48,082 nucleotides of DNA, from NCBI GenBank assembly GCA_017559355.1, contig JAFYSL010000013.1, forward strand, positions 1 to 48,082, written 5' to 3'. Origin of the DNA: Muribaculaceae bacterium. GTDB lineage: Bacteria > Bacteroidota > Bacteroidia > Bacteroidales > Muribaculaceae. Every line of letters begins with the position of its first letter. Position 1 is the first letter of the stretch. Below, in pieces: positions 28,425 to 36,253 of the stretch. Made by a program: the position numbers and the translations under genes. A model generated the notes under the pieces. It ran no database searches and had not been told where the DNA came from. It saw only the letters and a list, made by a program, of their open reading frames with translations.

Positions 28425-29582
28425 TTAAGGCAAATAAATAGGATTTACACACGCTTTCTTCAATCGCCACAACACAGTTGATGCTACTAATGGGAATATT
28501 GCTAACGCTACAAAATAATATCGCGAATAATACACCGATATACCATTCAATGCTTGGTCGATATATATCAAAAAATAGTATCGCACAGGTATCATATAAC
28601 TAAATATTCCCACTGCGCCATACATATTCTCAAGTGGGAACGAAAATCCTGTAATTGAAAACGACAATACCCCAAGCAACGACACCACACTCAACGCTAA
28701 TCGCAAATTGGGCAACACACAACACACCAGCAGCGCAAATGCCTGACACGCTACCACAAACATAACCATCGCCAATATCATAACCCACATCGAGCCATTC
28801 ATAGGATAATGGTTATAACTATAAAACAACGACTGCATAAATACCCCCACAATAGAAAATATCATAGTGTGTGGCAACATCTTCCCCAACAATGCCTCAA
28901 CCATAGAACCGTTGGCAACTTTAAGCCACTCAACCGATGTGGCGCGCTTTATCTCCTCACATATAGAAAATGTCGTAACAAGAAGTATCATCAAAGCCAA
29001 TACCCCCGGAGCAAACGAATTACATAGATATATCGAGTAATTACTCCAAGGATTCCCCTTGGGGTGGTCTTGCACAGCTAGTGGTTGAATCAATGCCCCC
29101 GTTGCTTCATCGGTCATTCCCACCGACACTAATTGCACCTGTGCCATAGAGCCAATCGTGCTTACTGCAATCGTTTTGAAATCCTTAAATGTCAACGTAC
29201 CGGGAATAAAATATGCCATATTGCAGTAATAGGTTATTGTGGGAGCACGTCCCGCAATCGCGTCTTTTTCAAAATCGTTGGGAAGGATAAAAAATCCAAA
29301 CACCACCCCACTACGCACTGCTTCAAGTGCCTCATGATAACTCTCAAAATGATGATTGATATCTACCAATTGTGATGCATTAAGGTCGCGAATCACTTGT
29401 CGCGACAACGAAGAATTATCATTATCAACAACAGCTGTAGGCACTTTGATTGGCAACCCCTCATCGAGTAGCGACACAAAAAACAGGGCGCAACCAATGG
29501 GCACAATTATCATCGCGAATAGATATATCGGACGACTTGCAAGTCGCCATATCTCCCTCTCGACCACCACGTGCAATCCCAT
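28425..29582 (-). CDS. ABC-2 type transporter permease
   Basis: 385 residues, same architecture as its downstream neighbour: an N-terminal membrane segment (about 18-38), a large periplasmic loop (TAVVDNDNSSLSRQVIRDLNA...), and five to six C-terminal membrane segments with SITGFSFPLENMYGAVGIFSYMIPVRYYF before the last. The pair is a paralogous duplication by layout, though not close in sequence by eye. It follows the HlyD gene by 9 bases. Confidence 0.85.
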   Translation of the reverse strand: MGLHVVVEREIWRLASRPIYLFAMIIVPIGCALFFVSLLDEGLPIKVPTAVVDNDNSSLSRQVIRDLNASQLVDINHHFESYHEALEAVRSGVVFGFFILPNDFEKDAIAGRAPTITYYCNMAYFIPGTLTFKDFKTIAVSTIGSMAQVQLVSVGMTDEATGALIQPLAVQDHPKGNPWSNYSIYLCNSFAPGVLALMILLVTTFSICEEIKRATSVEWLKVANGSMVEALLGKMLPHTMIFSIVGVFMQSLFYSYNHYPMNGSMWVMILAMVMFVVACQAFALLVCCVLPNLRLALSVVSLLGVLSFSITGFSFPLENMYGAVGIFSYMIPVRYYFLIYIDQALNGISVYYSRYYFVALAIFPLVASTVLWRLKKACVNPIYLP

Positions 29583-29591
29583 AATCTCACA

Positions 29592-30593
29592 TCATTTAAG
29601 TTCATATATCACCGACATTCCTGGTCGTAAATTGGGCAAAGTAGTCATAGGTCGTGCTTTTATCTTAAATGTGCGGCTATCCCACTCCCCAGTTGCTTTT
29701 GTGGCACGCCACACAGCATAGTCGCCCATATCACTCACATAATACACTTGGGCTTTCGTTCTCTTGTTACCAAGAGCGGGAATCATTACATCAATCTCTG
29801 CATCCATAGGCATATCATTGAGCAACTCCTCACGCACATTAAAGGTTATCCACTTGTCATCGCTACGCATCACACTCATTATTGGAGCACCAAGGGCAAC
29901 CAACTCCCCTTGTTGAGGATAAATCTCATCAACCACACCATCGCACGGAGCGAGCAAATATTGATCCTCTAGAAGAGCCTCAACCTCCTTTTCGCCACCT
30001 TTCGCAGCCGTTACCATAGCCGCAGCACTCGTCTTATCCTCTTGTTGCGCCCCACTCTGAGCCAAGTTATATTGATTCCATGTAGCATCTTCGGCAGCCT
30101 GTGCCGCTTTATAGGCAGCTTGTGCCTCATCGCGTTTTTGTGCCGATATCACCCCTTGACCATAGAGTGACTCCATTCGATTATATGTTTTTTGAGCAAT
30201 CTCACGCGCCGACTGTGCTTGTAGCCATAAATCGCGTGCCGACTGAATTGTTTGATAGCGAGCACCACCATCAATCTTTCGATTTTGGGCCTTTGCAGCT
30301 GTAGTCATCGCTTGAGCTTGTTGCAACTTCGCCTCAACCACCGACGAATGAATATGCACAAGCGTATCACCCTCTTTTACCGAATCTCCTTCGCGCACAA
30401 AGAATGCTTCAACTCGCCCAGGTAATTTGCCCGACACCTTCACTACCGTTGCCTCAGCCTGCCCTTGAATAAACTCTTTCGGGGTATTAACACACAAAAA
30501 TCCCACCACAGCAATCACAACCAATGTCGCCAAAATCGCCCCAAGCGATATCAACAATATCCTATTCTCCCGTTTTTCCTCGTTTGTTTCCAT
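29592..30593 (-). CDS. HlyD-family periplasmic adaptor of an efflux system
   Basis: It bridges the inner-membrane transporter and the TolC channel. Residues about 12-32 form the membrane anchor. The lipoyl-like half motifs are seen (VSGKLPGRVEAFFVREGDSVKEGDTLV and ALLEDQYLLAPCDGVVDEIYPQQGELVALG), flanking a long coiled-coil hairpin (about 80-200, alanine/glutamine rich). A beta-barrel domain follows and LRPGMSVIYEL closes it. The ATG at 30593 lies inside one copy of a 15-base direct repeat whose other copy follows the tolC stop, which suggests the gene was once adjacent to tolC. Confidence 0.9.
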   Translation of the reverse strand: METNEEKRENRILLISLGAILATLVVIAVVGFLCVNTPKEFIQGQAEATVVKVSGKLPGRVEAFFVREGDSVKEGDTLVHIHSSVVEAKLQQAQAMTTAAKAQNRKIDGGARYQTIQSARDLWLQAQSAREIAQKTYNRMESLYGQGVISAQKRDEAQAAYKAAQAAEDATWNQYNLAQSGAQQEDKTSAAAMVTAAKGGEKEVEALLEDQYLLAPCDGVVDEIYPQQGELVALGAPIMSVMRSDDKWITFNVREELLNDMPMDAEIDVMIPALGNKRTKAQVYYVSDMGDYAVWRATKATGEWDSRTFKIKARPMTTLPNLRPGMSVIYELK

Positions 30594-30601
30594 AGTTAGT
30601 T
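30587..30601. repeat. 15-bp direct repeat, copy 1 (contains the hlyD start)
   Basis: Minus-strand reading AACTAACTATGGAAA; the ATG is the hlyD start codon. The same 15 bases occur at 31944-31958. The flanking bases differ on both sides, so the match is exactly 15. Confidence 0.8.
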
Positions 30602-30619
30602 TTAATCAAAATAAAACGT

Positions 30620-30657
30620 AAAAAAATTGTTACCACAAATTCTATGTGATAACAATT
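30620..30657 (-). terminator. intrinsic terminator after the methyltransferase gene
   Basis: Minus-strand arms 30657-30645 and 30637-30625 pair over 13 positions with one G-U, around a 7-base loop, followed by seven T (30626-30620, partly within the stem). It separates the methyltransferase gene from hlyD, so hlyD may have lost read-through from upstream. Confidence 0.8.
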
Positions 30658-30685
30658 CGAGACATTTTGTTGTTGACTACATCTT

Positions 30686-31477
30686 TCAAATCTTTTTCAA
30701 AATATAGAAAACTGATGTTGTATAATAATTTCTAAAATATGGTATGTGGGAAGCCCAGTTCCACACTCGTCGAGGTTTTAATCCAAATTTTTGTTTGTAG
30801 TGAGGATTGATAAACCATAAAGAGCGATTAGTAATCGAAAAACCTTCAGTAGAGATTATTTTCTCAAATCGTTCGATTGGCATTTTTGCTCGTTTTATGC
30901 TCATCAACTCGTCAACGGCATTTTGGGGAACTGCACTCATCTTTAACAGCCATTTATACATGAAATTAGGAAGAAGATGAATAAAGGGTAATTTAGATGC
31001 AAAACCTCGTGTTATTTGTTGATGACCTCCAAACGGATTTTGCCAAGCAGGAAAGCCAAAGAAGATAATTCCATTTTGGCGAAGAAATGGCTTAATATTT
31101 CTAATAAAATCAGACTTGAAAGGAGGTTCGATATGTTCAATTACATCATGAACAAGAATAATATCAAATCTATCTTCTTCACTATTTGGTTTGTCTGCAG
31201 TAATGAAATTTTTACAAACAAATTCTCCAGATGTATTATAATACTCAAAAAATTCTTGGGCTTGCTCAATGCGAGTTTTGCTAATATCAATTCCCTTTAC
31301 TTTACACCCCATTTCAGCAAAAGGAAGTAGGTTTCCCCCCTCGCCACAACCGATTTCGAGAACTTTACATTTTGAAGAAAGATTAAAATAATTTCTAATG
31401 TAATTAATAAAATATTCACGCGTAGTACTTGCTAACTCGTTAAAATATTGCAATCTATTAGAATGTCGAAGTTGCAT
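30686..31477 (-). CDS. class I SAM-dependent methyltransferase
   Basis: 263 residues. SAM motif I is clear: KVLEIGCGEGGNLLPFAEMG (about 38-57), then GIDISKTRIEQA, and FDIILVHDVIEHIEPP (motif II region, about 106-121). The C-terminal half has an aromatic, basic stretch resembling enzymes that methylate glycans or lipid-linked sugars; the substrate is not deducible. It interrupts the tolC-hlyD efflux operon and has its own terminator. The T run of a strong terminator ends 50 bases before its ATG. I see no promoter in that gap, so expression may need read-through of that terminator. Confidence 0.82.
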   Translation of the reverse strand: MQLRHSNRLQYFNELASTTREYFINYIRNYFNLSSKCKVLEIGCGEGGNLLPFAEMGCKVKGIDISKTRIEQAQEFFEYYNTSGEFVCKNFITADKPNSEEDRFDIILVHDVIEHIEPPFKSDFIRNIKPFLRQNGIIFFGFPAWQNPFGGHQQITRGFASKLPFIHLLPNFMYKWLLKMSAVPQNAVDELMSIKRAKMPIERFEKIISTEGFSITNRSLWFINPHYKQKFGLKPRRVWNWASHIPYFRNYYTTSVFYILKKI

Positions 31478-31526
31478 ATTAATTTTGACATTAAATTACA
31501 CATCGACTCCCTAAATGTGTAAATAC

Positions 31527-31835
31527 AAAAAAAAGCGTGAGAGCCCATAACATCGCTCGTCCGCTTTACAAGTCCTTCGCATTGCCCACCATAGTAGAAC
31601 GAGCAATACAGAAGCCTCACGCATAAATACGAATATATAACACATTACAACATGACTATGTTGCAATATGATAAATATACATACTACATAGGCATCTACT
31701 ATTGCCTCATTCTACTATGGTTTAGAAGTTGCGAAGTTCTGTAAAGCCAAGAAAGAACGTTAGTAAACGCTTTTCAAATAATAAAATCAGCACACACCTC
31801 CATAACTCTTTATGGATTAAATAAGTGTATACGAT
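31527..31835 (-). ncRNA. candidate structured RNA or attenuator leader of about 300 nt
   Basis: Reading the minus strand 5' to 3': hairpin 31815-31800 (6 bp, AGAG loop); hairpin 31775-31751 (10 bp, one bulge); helix A 5' side 31747-31710; hairpin 31707-31690 (5 bp); hairpin 31670-31641 (13 bp with G-U pairs); helix B 5' side 31622-31599; helix A 3' side 31599-31563; helix B 3' side 31560-31535; then eight U (31534-31527). Helix A has 8, 7 and 12 pairs split by two internal loops. Helix B has 9 pairs with one bulge, plus 6 pairs. A and B interleave, so they form a pseudoknot or a switch. A promoter lies just upstream. It matches no RNA class I know. Confidence 0.65.
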
Positions 31836-31836
31836 A

Positions 31837-31866
31837 CAAAGTTAGTAAATTATAAGATAAATCAAA
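31837..31866 (-). promoter_or_regulatory. promoter of the structured RNA
   Basis: On the minus strand TTTG (31866-31863) and TAACTTTG (31844-31837) are 18 bp apart, close to the phylum consensus. Transcription would begin near 31830, just before the first hairpin. Confidence 0.55.
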
Positions 31867-31905
31867 TCTAATATGCTGAAAAATATATCTAATTATTACA
31901 ATGCT

Positions 31906-31950
31906 TTATATCTTTTGCATTTTATTGAGTGATTCTCTCATCTTTTCCAT
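31906..31950 (-). other. 14-codon open frame at the cassette edge
   Basis: ATG at 31950 reads MEKMRESLNKMQKI then TAA. Its first codons come from the repeat copy that matches the hlyD start (hlyD begins MET; here MEK). It may be the remnant of the original hlyD translation start, cut off by the insertion, or a small leader peptide. There is no evidence that it is made. Confidence 0.3.
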
Positions 31951-31958
31951 AGTTAGTT
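31944..31958. repeat. 15-bp direct repeat, copy 2 (behind tolC)
   Basis: Identical to 30587-30601 over 15 bases (minus strand AACTAACTATGGAAA). It begins 4 bases after the tolC stop codon and includes an ATG in the position expected for an operon-coupled hlyD start. Confidence 0.8.
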
Positions 31959-31962
31959 ATTT

Positions 31963-33411
31963 CTAATTAGTTAGTAGCCCCAATACTTTGTTAAGATAGG
32001 TGTTACAGAGTTGCACATCGATTTGGGCATCTATGCGTTCGGAGTTAGCTTTGAGCCACGCCGTTTGTGCTTCCATTACATTGTCAATGGTCATAACTCC
32101 TTCTCGGTGTCCCACCTGTGCTTGACGTAGGTTTTCATTGGCACTCTCAATATTTTCAATCGTCATCTTATAGGTTTTTACTGCCTCTTGTGCCTTAAAC
32201 GATGCTTGTTGCACTTGCAATGCTATTTTCTCTTTGGCATCGGCAAGATTTAGTCGCATGATAGTTTCTTGCGTTTGGGAAGCTTTGTATTTGCTGTAAT
32301 TTCCGCCCCAATGCCACAATGGAATAGTCATCATCACCCCCACCGAAAAAGCACCATCAAAACTCTTCTTAAAGCCATCATACATATTCGGATTACTAAA
32401 CGAATATGTCCCTACTGCCAACAAATTGGGCAACATCGACGATAGTTCTACCTTTGATTGCTGATGCGTAATTTGCTCTCCCAACTCAAGTTGACGAATA
32501 TCATAACGCCGTGCATATACTCGCTCTATATTCCAATTTTTAAGTATAATCGGCATTTTCGCCAAGGTGTTATCACAGTTTTCGTCAGCCAAATGTAAAT
32601 CGCTATCAATAGGCAAGCCACACATTTGTGCAAGCGCCATACGCGAAAGTGTCAACCCATTTTTTACTTTTGTGAAGTCGACTTGTGCCTCATTAAGTCG
32701 CACCCCCACTCGCAGTTGATCGCTTGGAGTGGCAACCCCCTCAACAATCATCGCATTCACATTGCGATTGAGGGTATCAAGTAATGCCACATAACTCTCA
32801 GCAAGGCGCATCTTGGCATTGAGCGACACAACTTGCCAGTATGCCACATCTACCTCATAAATAAGGTTCTCGGTATCGCCTCGTCGTTGAGCCTCAGCCA
32901 ACTGCTCAGCATAATCGGCAATGCGATTCAACGCTATGATTTTTCCTCCCATATATATAGGTTGAGATAGCGTGAGCGCACCATAAAACAAATTATGAAT
33001 GTCAAATGTCATAGCCTCTTTGGGTATCAGCGCCACCTCTTGAGGCACATATTGCCCATCGGGCGACTTGATAGGTTCGCCTGTAATAGGATTCTTCACT
33101 ACGTTGAACTCATAACTACCTGTAGCGATATTAAACGTCTTCACAGGTAGCATTTGATCAGAGTCAAAGAGCGAAAGATTCTTTTGGTTATAAGTATATC
33201 CACCAGCAAAGTCTAACGCCGGCAAAAAGGCTGCACGCGCCTCCCTCTTTTTATACCTCGCACCCACTATGCGAGTAGCATTTATAAGCATCTGCTTATT
33301 ATTGCGCAATGCCATCGCCCTACACGAATCAAGCGACACCACCTCCGACGCCACCATCAGCAATGGCATACACATCACCACCCCCTGAAACACAAAAAAC
33401 CTCAACTTCAT
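31963..33411 (-). CDS. TolC-family outer-membrane efflux protein
   Basis: 482 residues: signal peptide (about 1-22), then two repeats of the outer-membrane-channel pattern with long alpha-helices (for example RLAESYVALLDTLNRNVNAM and QAQVGHREGVMTIDNVMEAQTAWLKA near the end). The VDLRV-type and GVMMTIPLWHWGG pieces are typical. It forms the outer-membrane channel for the HlyD adaptor and the two permeases. It is the first efflux gene of the cluster, 77 bases after comM. Its stop codon is followed 4 bases later by the 15-bp repeat. Confidence 0.9.
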   Translation of the reverse strand: MKLRFFVFQGVVMCMPLLMVASEVVSLDSCRAMALRNNKQMLINATRIVGARYKKREARAAFLPALDFAGGYTYNQKNLSLFDSDQMLPVKTFNIATGSYEFNVVKNPITGEPIKSPDGQYVPQEVALIPKEAMTFDIHNLFYGALTLSQPIYMGGKIIALNRIADYAEQLAEAQRRGDTENLIYEVDVAYWQVVSLNAKMRLAESYVALLDTLNRNVNAMIVEGVATPSDQLRVGVRLNEAQVDFTKVKNGLTLSRMALAQMCGLPIDSDLHLADENCDNTLAKMPIILKNWNIERVYARRYDIRQLELGEQITHQQSKVELSSMLPNLLAVGTYSFSNPNMYDGFKKSFDGAFSVGVMMTIPLWHWGGNYSKYKASQTQETIMRLNLADAKEKIALQVQQASFKAQEAVKTYKMTIENIESANENLRQAQVGHREGVMTIDNVMEAQTAWLKANSERIDAQIDVQLCNTYLNKVLGLLTN

Positions 33412-33488
33412 AGTATCACATTTTTTTGTGTTATAACAACTATCGTTGAGGTTTTGTTAGTTGTATGGTATTTACTTTAATCAATTAC

Positions 33489-35044
33489 TTATTTCTTCAC
33501 AATGAAGGTATTTCCCCACGAAGCGCGGTCAAGATTGCGGTAGGAGATGGCTTCGCGCATGTGAACGGGGGTAATATTGGGCGATGCATCAAGGTCAGCG
33601 ATAGTGCGTGCAACCTTAAGAATGCGATCGTAGGCTCGCGCCGACATATCAAATCGTGTCATTGCATCGTGCAAAATCTTCTTGGTGTCATCATCAAGTG
33701 CACACCATTTTTCAAGCAAACGAGAGTTCATCTGCGCATTGCAGTGAATATCTTTTTCATCTTTGAAACGGAGTGTCTGTATGGCACGAGCAGCTATCAC
33801 ACGTTCACGAATAGTTGCACTGCTCTCCCCTTTTTGCAATGACGATAGTTTTTCAAATGGTACGGGCAAAATCTCCACTTGAAGGTCAATTCTATCGAGA
33901 AGTGGTCCCGAAATACGACCGAGGTATTTTGTGACTTGTCCAGGCATACAAGTACACTCTTTTGTGGGATGATTATAGTACCCACAAGGGCATGGATTCA
34001 TTGATGCCACAAGCATAAAACCAGCAGGATAGTCAATAGTATATTTAGCACGGGCTACTGTGATATGACGATCTTCAAGTGGTTGACGCATCACTTCAAG
34101 CACGTTGCGACTAAATTCGGGAAACTCATCAAGGAACAGAATGCCATTATGAGCAAGCGAAATTTCGCCTGGCATAGGATTCGTGCCACCGCCCACAAGT
34201 GCTACTGGCGAAATTGTGTGGTGAGGCGAACGGAATGGACGTTGTGTCATCAACTTTGACCCTCCTTTGAGCTTACCTGCTACGGAGTGAATCTTTGTTG
34301 TTTCAAGAGCCTCTTGGAGTGTTAGAGGTGGGAGTATTGAGGGCAATCGTTTTGCCATCATTGATTTTCCCGACCCAGGAGGGCCTACAAGCAGAATGTT
34401 GTGCCCCCCAGCCGATGCCACTTCAAATGCTCGTTTCACATTCTCTTGCCCCTTTACCTCATCAAAGTCGTAATCAAATACATCGCTCGCATTCTTAAAC
34501 TCCTCACGCGTATTTACTATCGTAGGATTGATTATATAATTGCCATTAAGAAATCCTATTACTTGTGCGAGATTATCAACGCCATATACCTCAAGATTAT
34601 TGACCACAGCCGCTTCGGTAGCATTGGCTTGTGGCACAATCATTCCCTTAAAACCTAATTCGCGAGCCTTGATAGCCATTGGCAACACGCCACTAATAGG
34701 CAATACCGAACCATCGAGCGATAATTCGCCCATTATGAGATATTCGCCAAGGTGCGATGCATCAAGTTTTTCATCGGCAGCAAGAATACCTATTGCTATG
34801 GGAAGACGTAGGCTGCGCCCTCCTTCTTTACATCGGCAGGCGACATATTCACCACTACTTTGCGACGAGGAAAATCTTGCCCCGAGTGTTTCACTGCCGA
34901 CAAGATGCGTTGATAACTCTCCTTTACAGCAGTATCGGGCAACCCTACAATGCAGTACAAGATACCTTGATCAACCGACACCTCGATTGTTATCAATATT
35001 GCATCAATGCCATTAACGGCTGCACCATAGGTTTTGACAAGCAT
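33489..35044 (-). pseudogene. comM: YifB/ComM-family Mg-chelatase-like AAA ATPase, one-base frameshift
   Basis: ComM-type proteins are hexameric ATPases that help branch migration during DNA uptake. The N-terminal Lon-like part reads from 35044 (MLVKTYGAAVNGIDA... KVVVNMSPADVKKEGAAY), then hits a stop. Dropping one frame restores the expected LPIAIGILAADEKLDASHLGEYLIMGELSLDG. The family sequence is GAAYDLPIA, so one base is missing at about 34805-34807. The rest is intact: Walker A VGPPGSGKSMMAKRLP, Walker B GILFLDEFPEF, the Cys cluster around PCPCGYYNHP, and a C-terminal HMREAISYRNLDR. The site is not a homopolymer. It may be a sequence error or a recent inactivation. Confidence 0.85.
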
Positions 35045-35066
35045 AATAGTGTGATTTTTAGATTGA

Positions 35067-36101
35067 TTATTTCTTAATAGTTTTATTCTTAAGCTTCTCG
35101 TTTACCTCTTTTGAAACATCTACAATAGATGTACCACGATAAAGTTGTCGTCCAGTTGAATCGGCCACAATATAGTATGGCAAACGATTAATACCAAATC
35201 GGTCAATAGAGTGTGATGATACTCCACCTACTACCCATCCTTGTTGCCATGTAGCGCTATCGTTTTCTATTGATTTTTTCCACACCGTGGTATCGGTGTC
35301 GAGCGAAATATCGGCAATTTGCAAGCGTTTATCATGATATCTCCCACGAAGCGCACGCAATGAGTCGGCAATCCCACCTTCGTTGCGTGTATCTTTATTG
35401 GTAAACGCAACAACGATATATGACGATGAGTGTGCCAATATCGATTTCAACGAGTCGGTACTACTATAGAAAGATATCATACCAAATTTCTCGTTGGCTT
35501 TCACATTTGTGCTTCTATCGAGTAAAGCTTCGTAACTTTCAATCAATGATTGAGGACGTGCTTCGGGCAAAATTGCGGCAAGAAGTTTTGCTGCCATCGG
35601 TTCATTATTGGGCGTTACATACTCCGTGAGCAGTAGCAAAGTTGAGAGTAGGTCGTTTTTATTGTTATTGATATAACCCTCTACCAAAGCATTGATTTTT
35701 TCGGTATTATTTGACTCTAACACCTCTCTATTATCCGATAAAAACTTGCTCCATCGTTCTGAGATTTCATTCCCCGAAATTTCGGCCTTATAAGGTGCAC
35801 TTTTATAGAGCACACACTCTATATCATCGCCTGGATATACATAAGCTCGACCTAAAAGCACTTTATTTGATGAGAATAATTCAACCATTGTGGGTTCGGT
35901 CGCATTTGCTTCAAATTCAAATACACCATCTTTTACAGGCACCACAAGCACATTTACAGCGCCATCGGCATAATATATGGCACGCATATTTTGTGTGCCT
36001 CCGTCGTTGATTTTCCCATCAATAGTAAATGTAGTAGCATCGCCACACGACACGAGCAATATCGCTACAAGAATTGAGAATATTATTGATATTTTTTTCA
36101 C
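35067..36101 (-). CDS. DUF4369/thioredoxin-fold lipoprotein
   Basis: I choose the GTG at 36101, which gives a normal lipoprotein signal (KKISIIFSILVAILLVSC). An in-frame ATG at 36134 would add 11 residues, but the -7 promoter element TAACTTTG lies inside that stretch, so it should not be on the message. The mature part starts with a DUF4369-like beta domain (TFTIDGKINDGGTQNMRA). A helical middle and a C-terminal thioredoxin-like fold follow (YIVVAFTNKD... FGINRLPYYIVADSTGRQLYRG). The CxxC redox motif is missing, so it is probably not an oxidoreductase. It is 22 bases before comM. Confidence 0.75.
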   Translation of the reverse strand: MKKISIIFSILVAILLVSCGDATTFTIDGKINDGGTQNMRAIYYADGAVNVLVVPVKDGVFEFEANATEPTMVELFSSNKVLLGRAYVYPGDDIECVLYKSAPYKAEISGNEISERWSKFLSDNREVLESNNTEKINALVEGYINNNKNDLLSTLLLLTEYVTPNNEPMAAKLLAAILPEARPQSLIESYEALLDRSTNVKANEKFGMISFYSSTDSLKSILAHSSSYIVVAFTNKDTRNEGGIADSLRALRGRYHDKRLQIADISLDTDTTVWKKSIENDSATWQQGWVVGGVSSHSIDRFGINRLPYYIVADSTGRQLYRGTSIVDVSKEVNEKLKNKTIKK

Positions 36102-36121
36102 GATTATTTCATTTTGTCTCA

Positions 36122-36152
36122 CAAAGTTAAACATATCAACTCATTCAACAAA
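36122..36152 (-). promoter_or_regulatory. promoter of the DUF4369 lipoprotein gene
   Basis: On the minus strand TTTG (36152-36149) and TAACTTTG (36129-36122) are 19 bp apart. Its position decides the start codon of the gene: transcription should begin near 36116, downstream of the ATG at 36134. Confidence 0.65.
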
Positions 36153-36253
36153 GAAAAAAGAGCAATAATGGAAACAAAACCATTTTAGATGGTATTTGCT
36201 ACAGCAAAACAAACTTTTCTGCACAACATAGTGTTGAAGGGGATAAAGTATTT

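Larger units (their letters stand above)
30602..31958 (-). mobile_element. putative 1,357-bp inserted cassette (structured RNA plus methyltransferase)
   Basis: The segment lies between tolC and hlyD and ends at the two copies of a 15-bp direct repeat. On the minus strand it holds, in order: a 14-codon open frame, a promoter (31866-31837), a structured RNA region ending in a terminator (to 31527), a methyltransferase gene (31477-30686) and a second terminator (30657-30620). Taking out one repeat copy and the segment leaves tolC stop, 12 bases, hlyD ATG, a normal operon junction. I see no terminal inverted repeats and no recombinase, so if mobile it would need help in trans. It could also be an old passenger insertion. 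Confidence 0.5.

Noticed and set aside
31432-31620. A 62-residue minus-strand frame running through the structured RNA region, starting with GTG
   Set aside because: It passes through the terminator stem and U run and overlaps the methyltransferase start in another frame. The base pairing explains the sequence better than coding does.
31527-31750. 6S RNA or an integron attC site as an explanation of the structured region
   Set aside because: 6S RNA is one long hairpin with a central bubble, while here several hairpins branch inside the long helix and a second helix interleaves. I found no attC-type RYYYAAC/GTTRRRY pair and no integrase. A covariance search could still reverse this.
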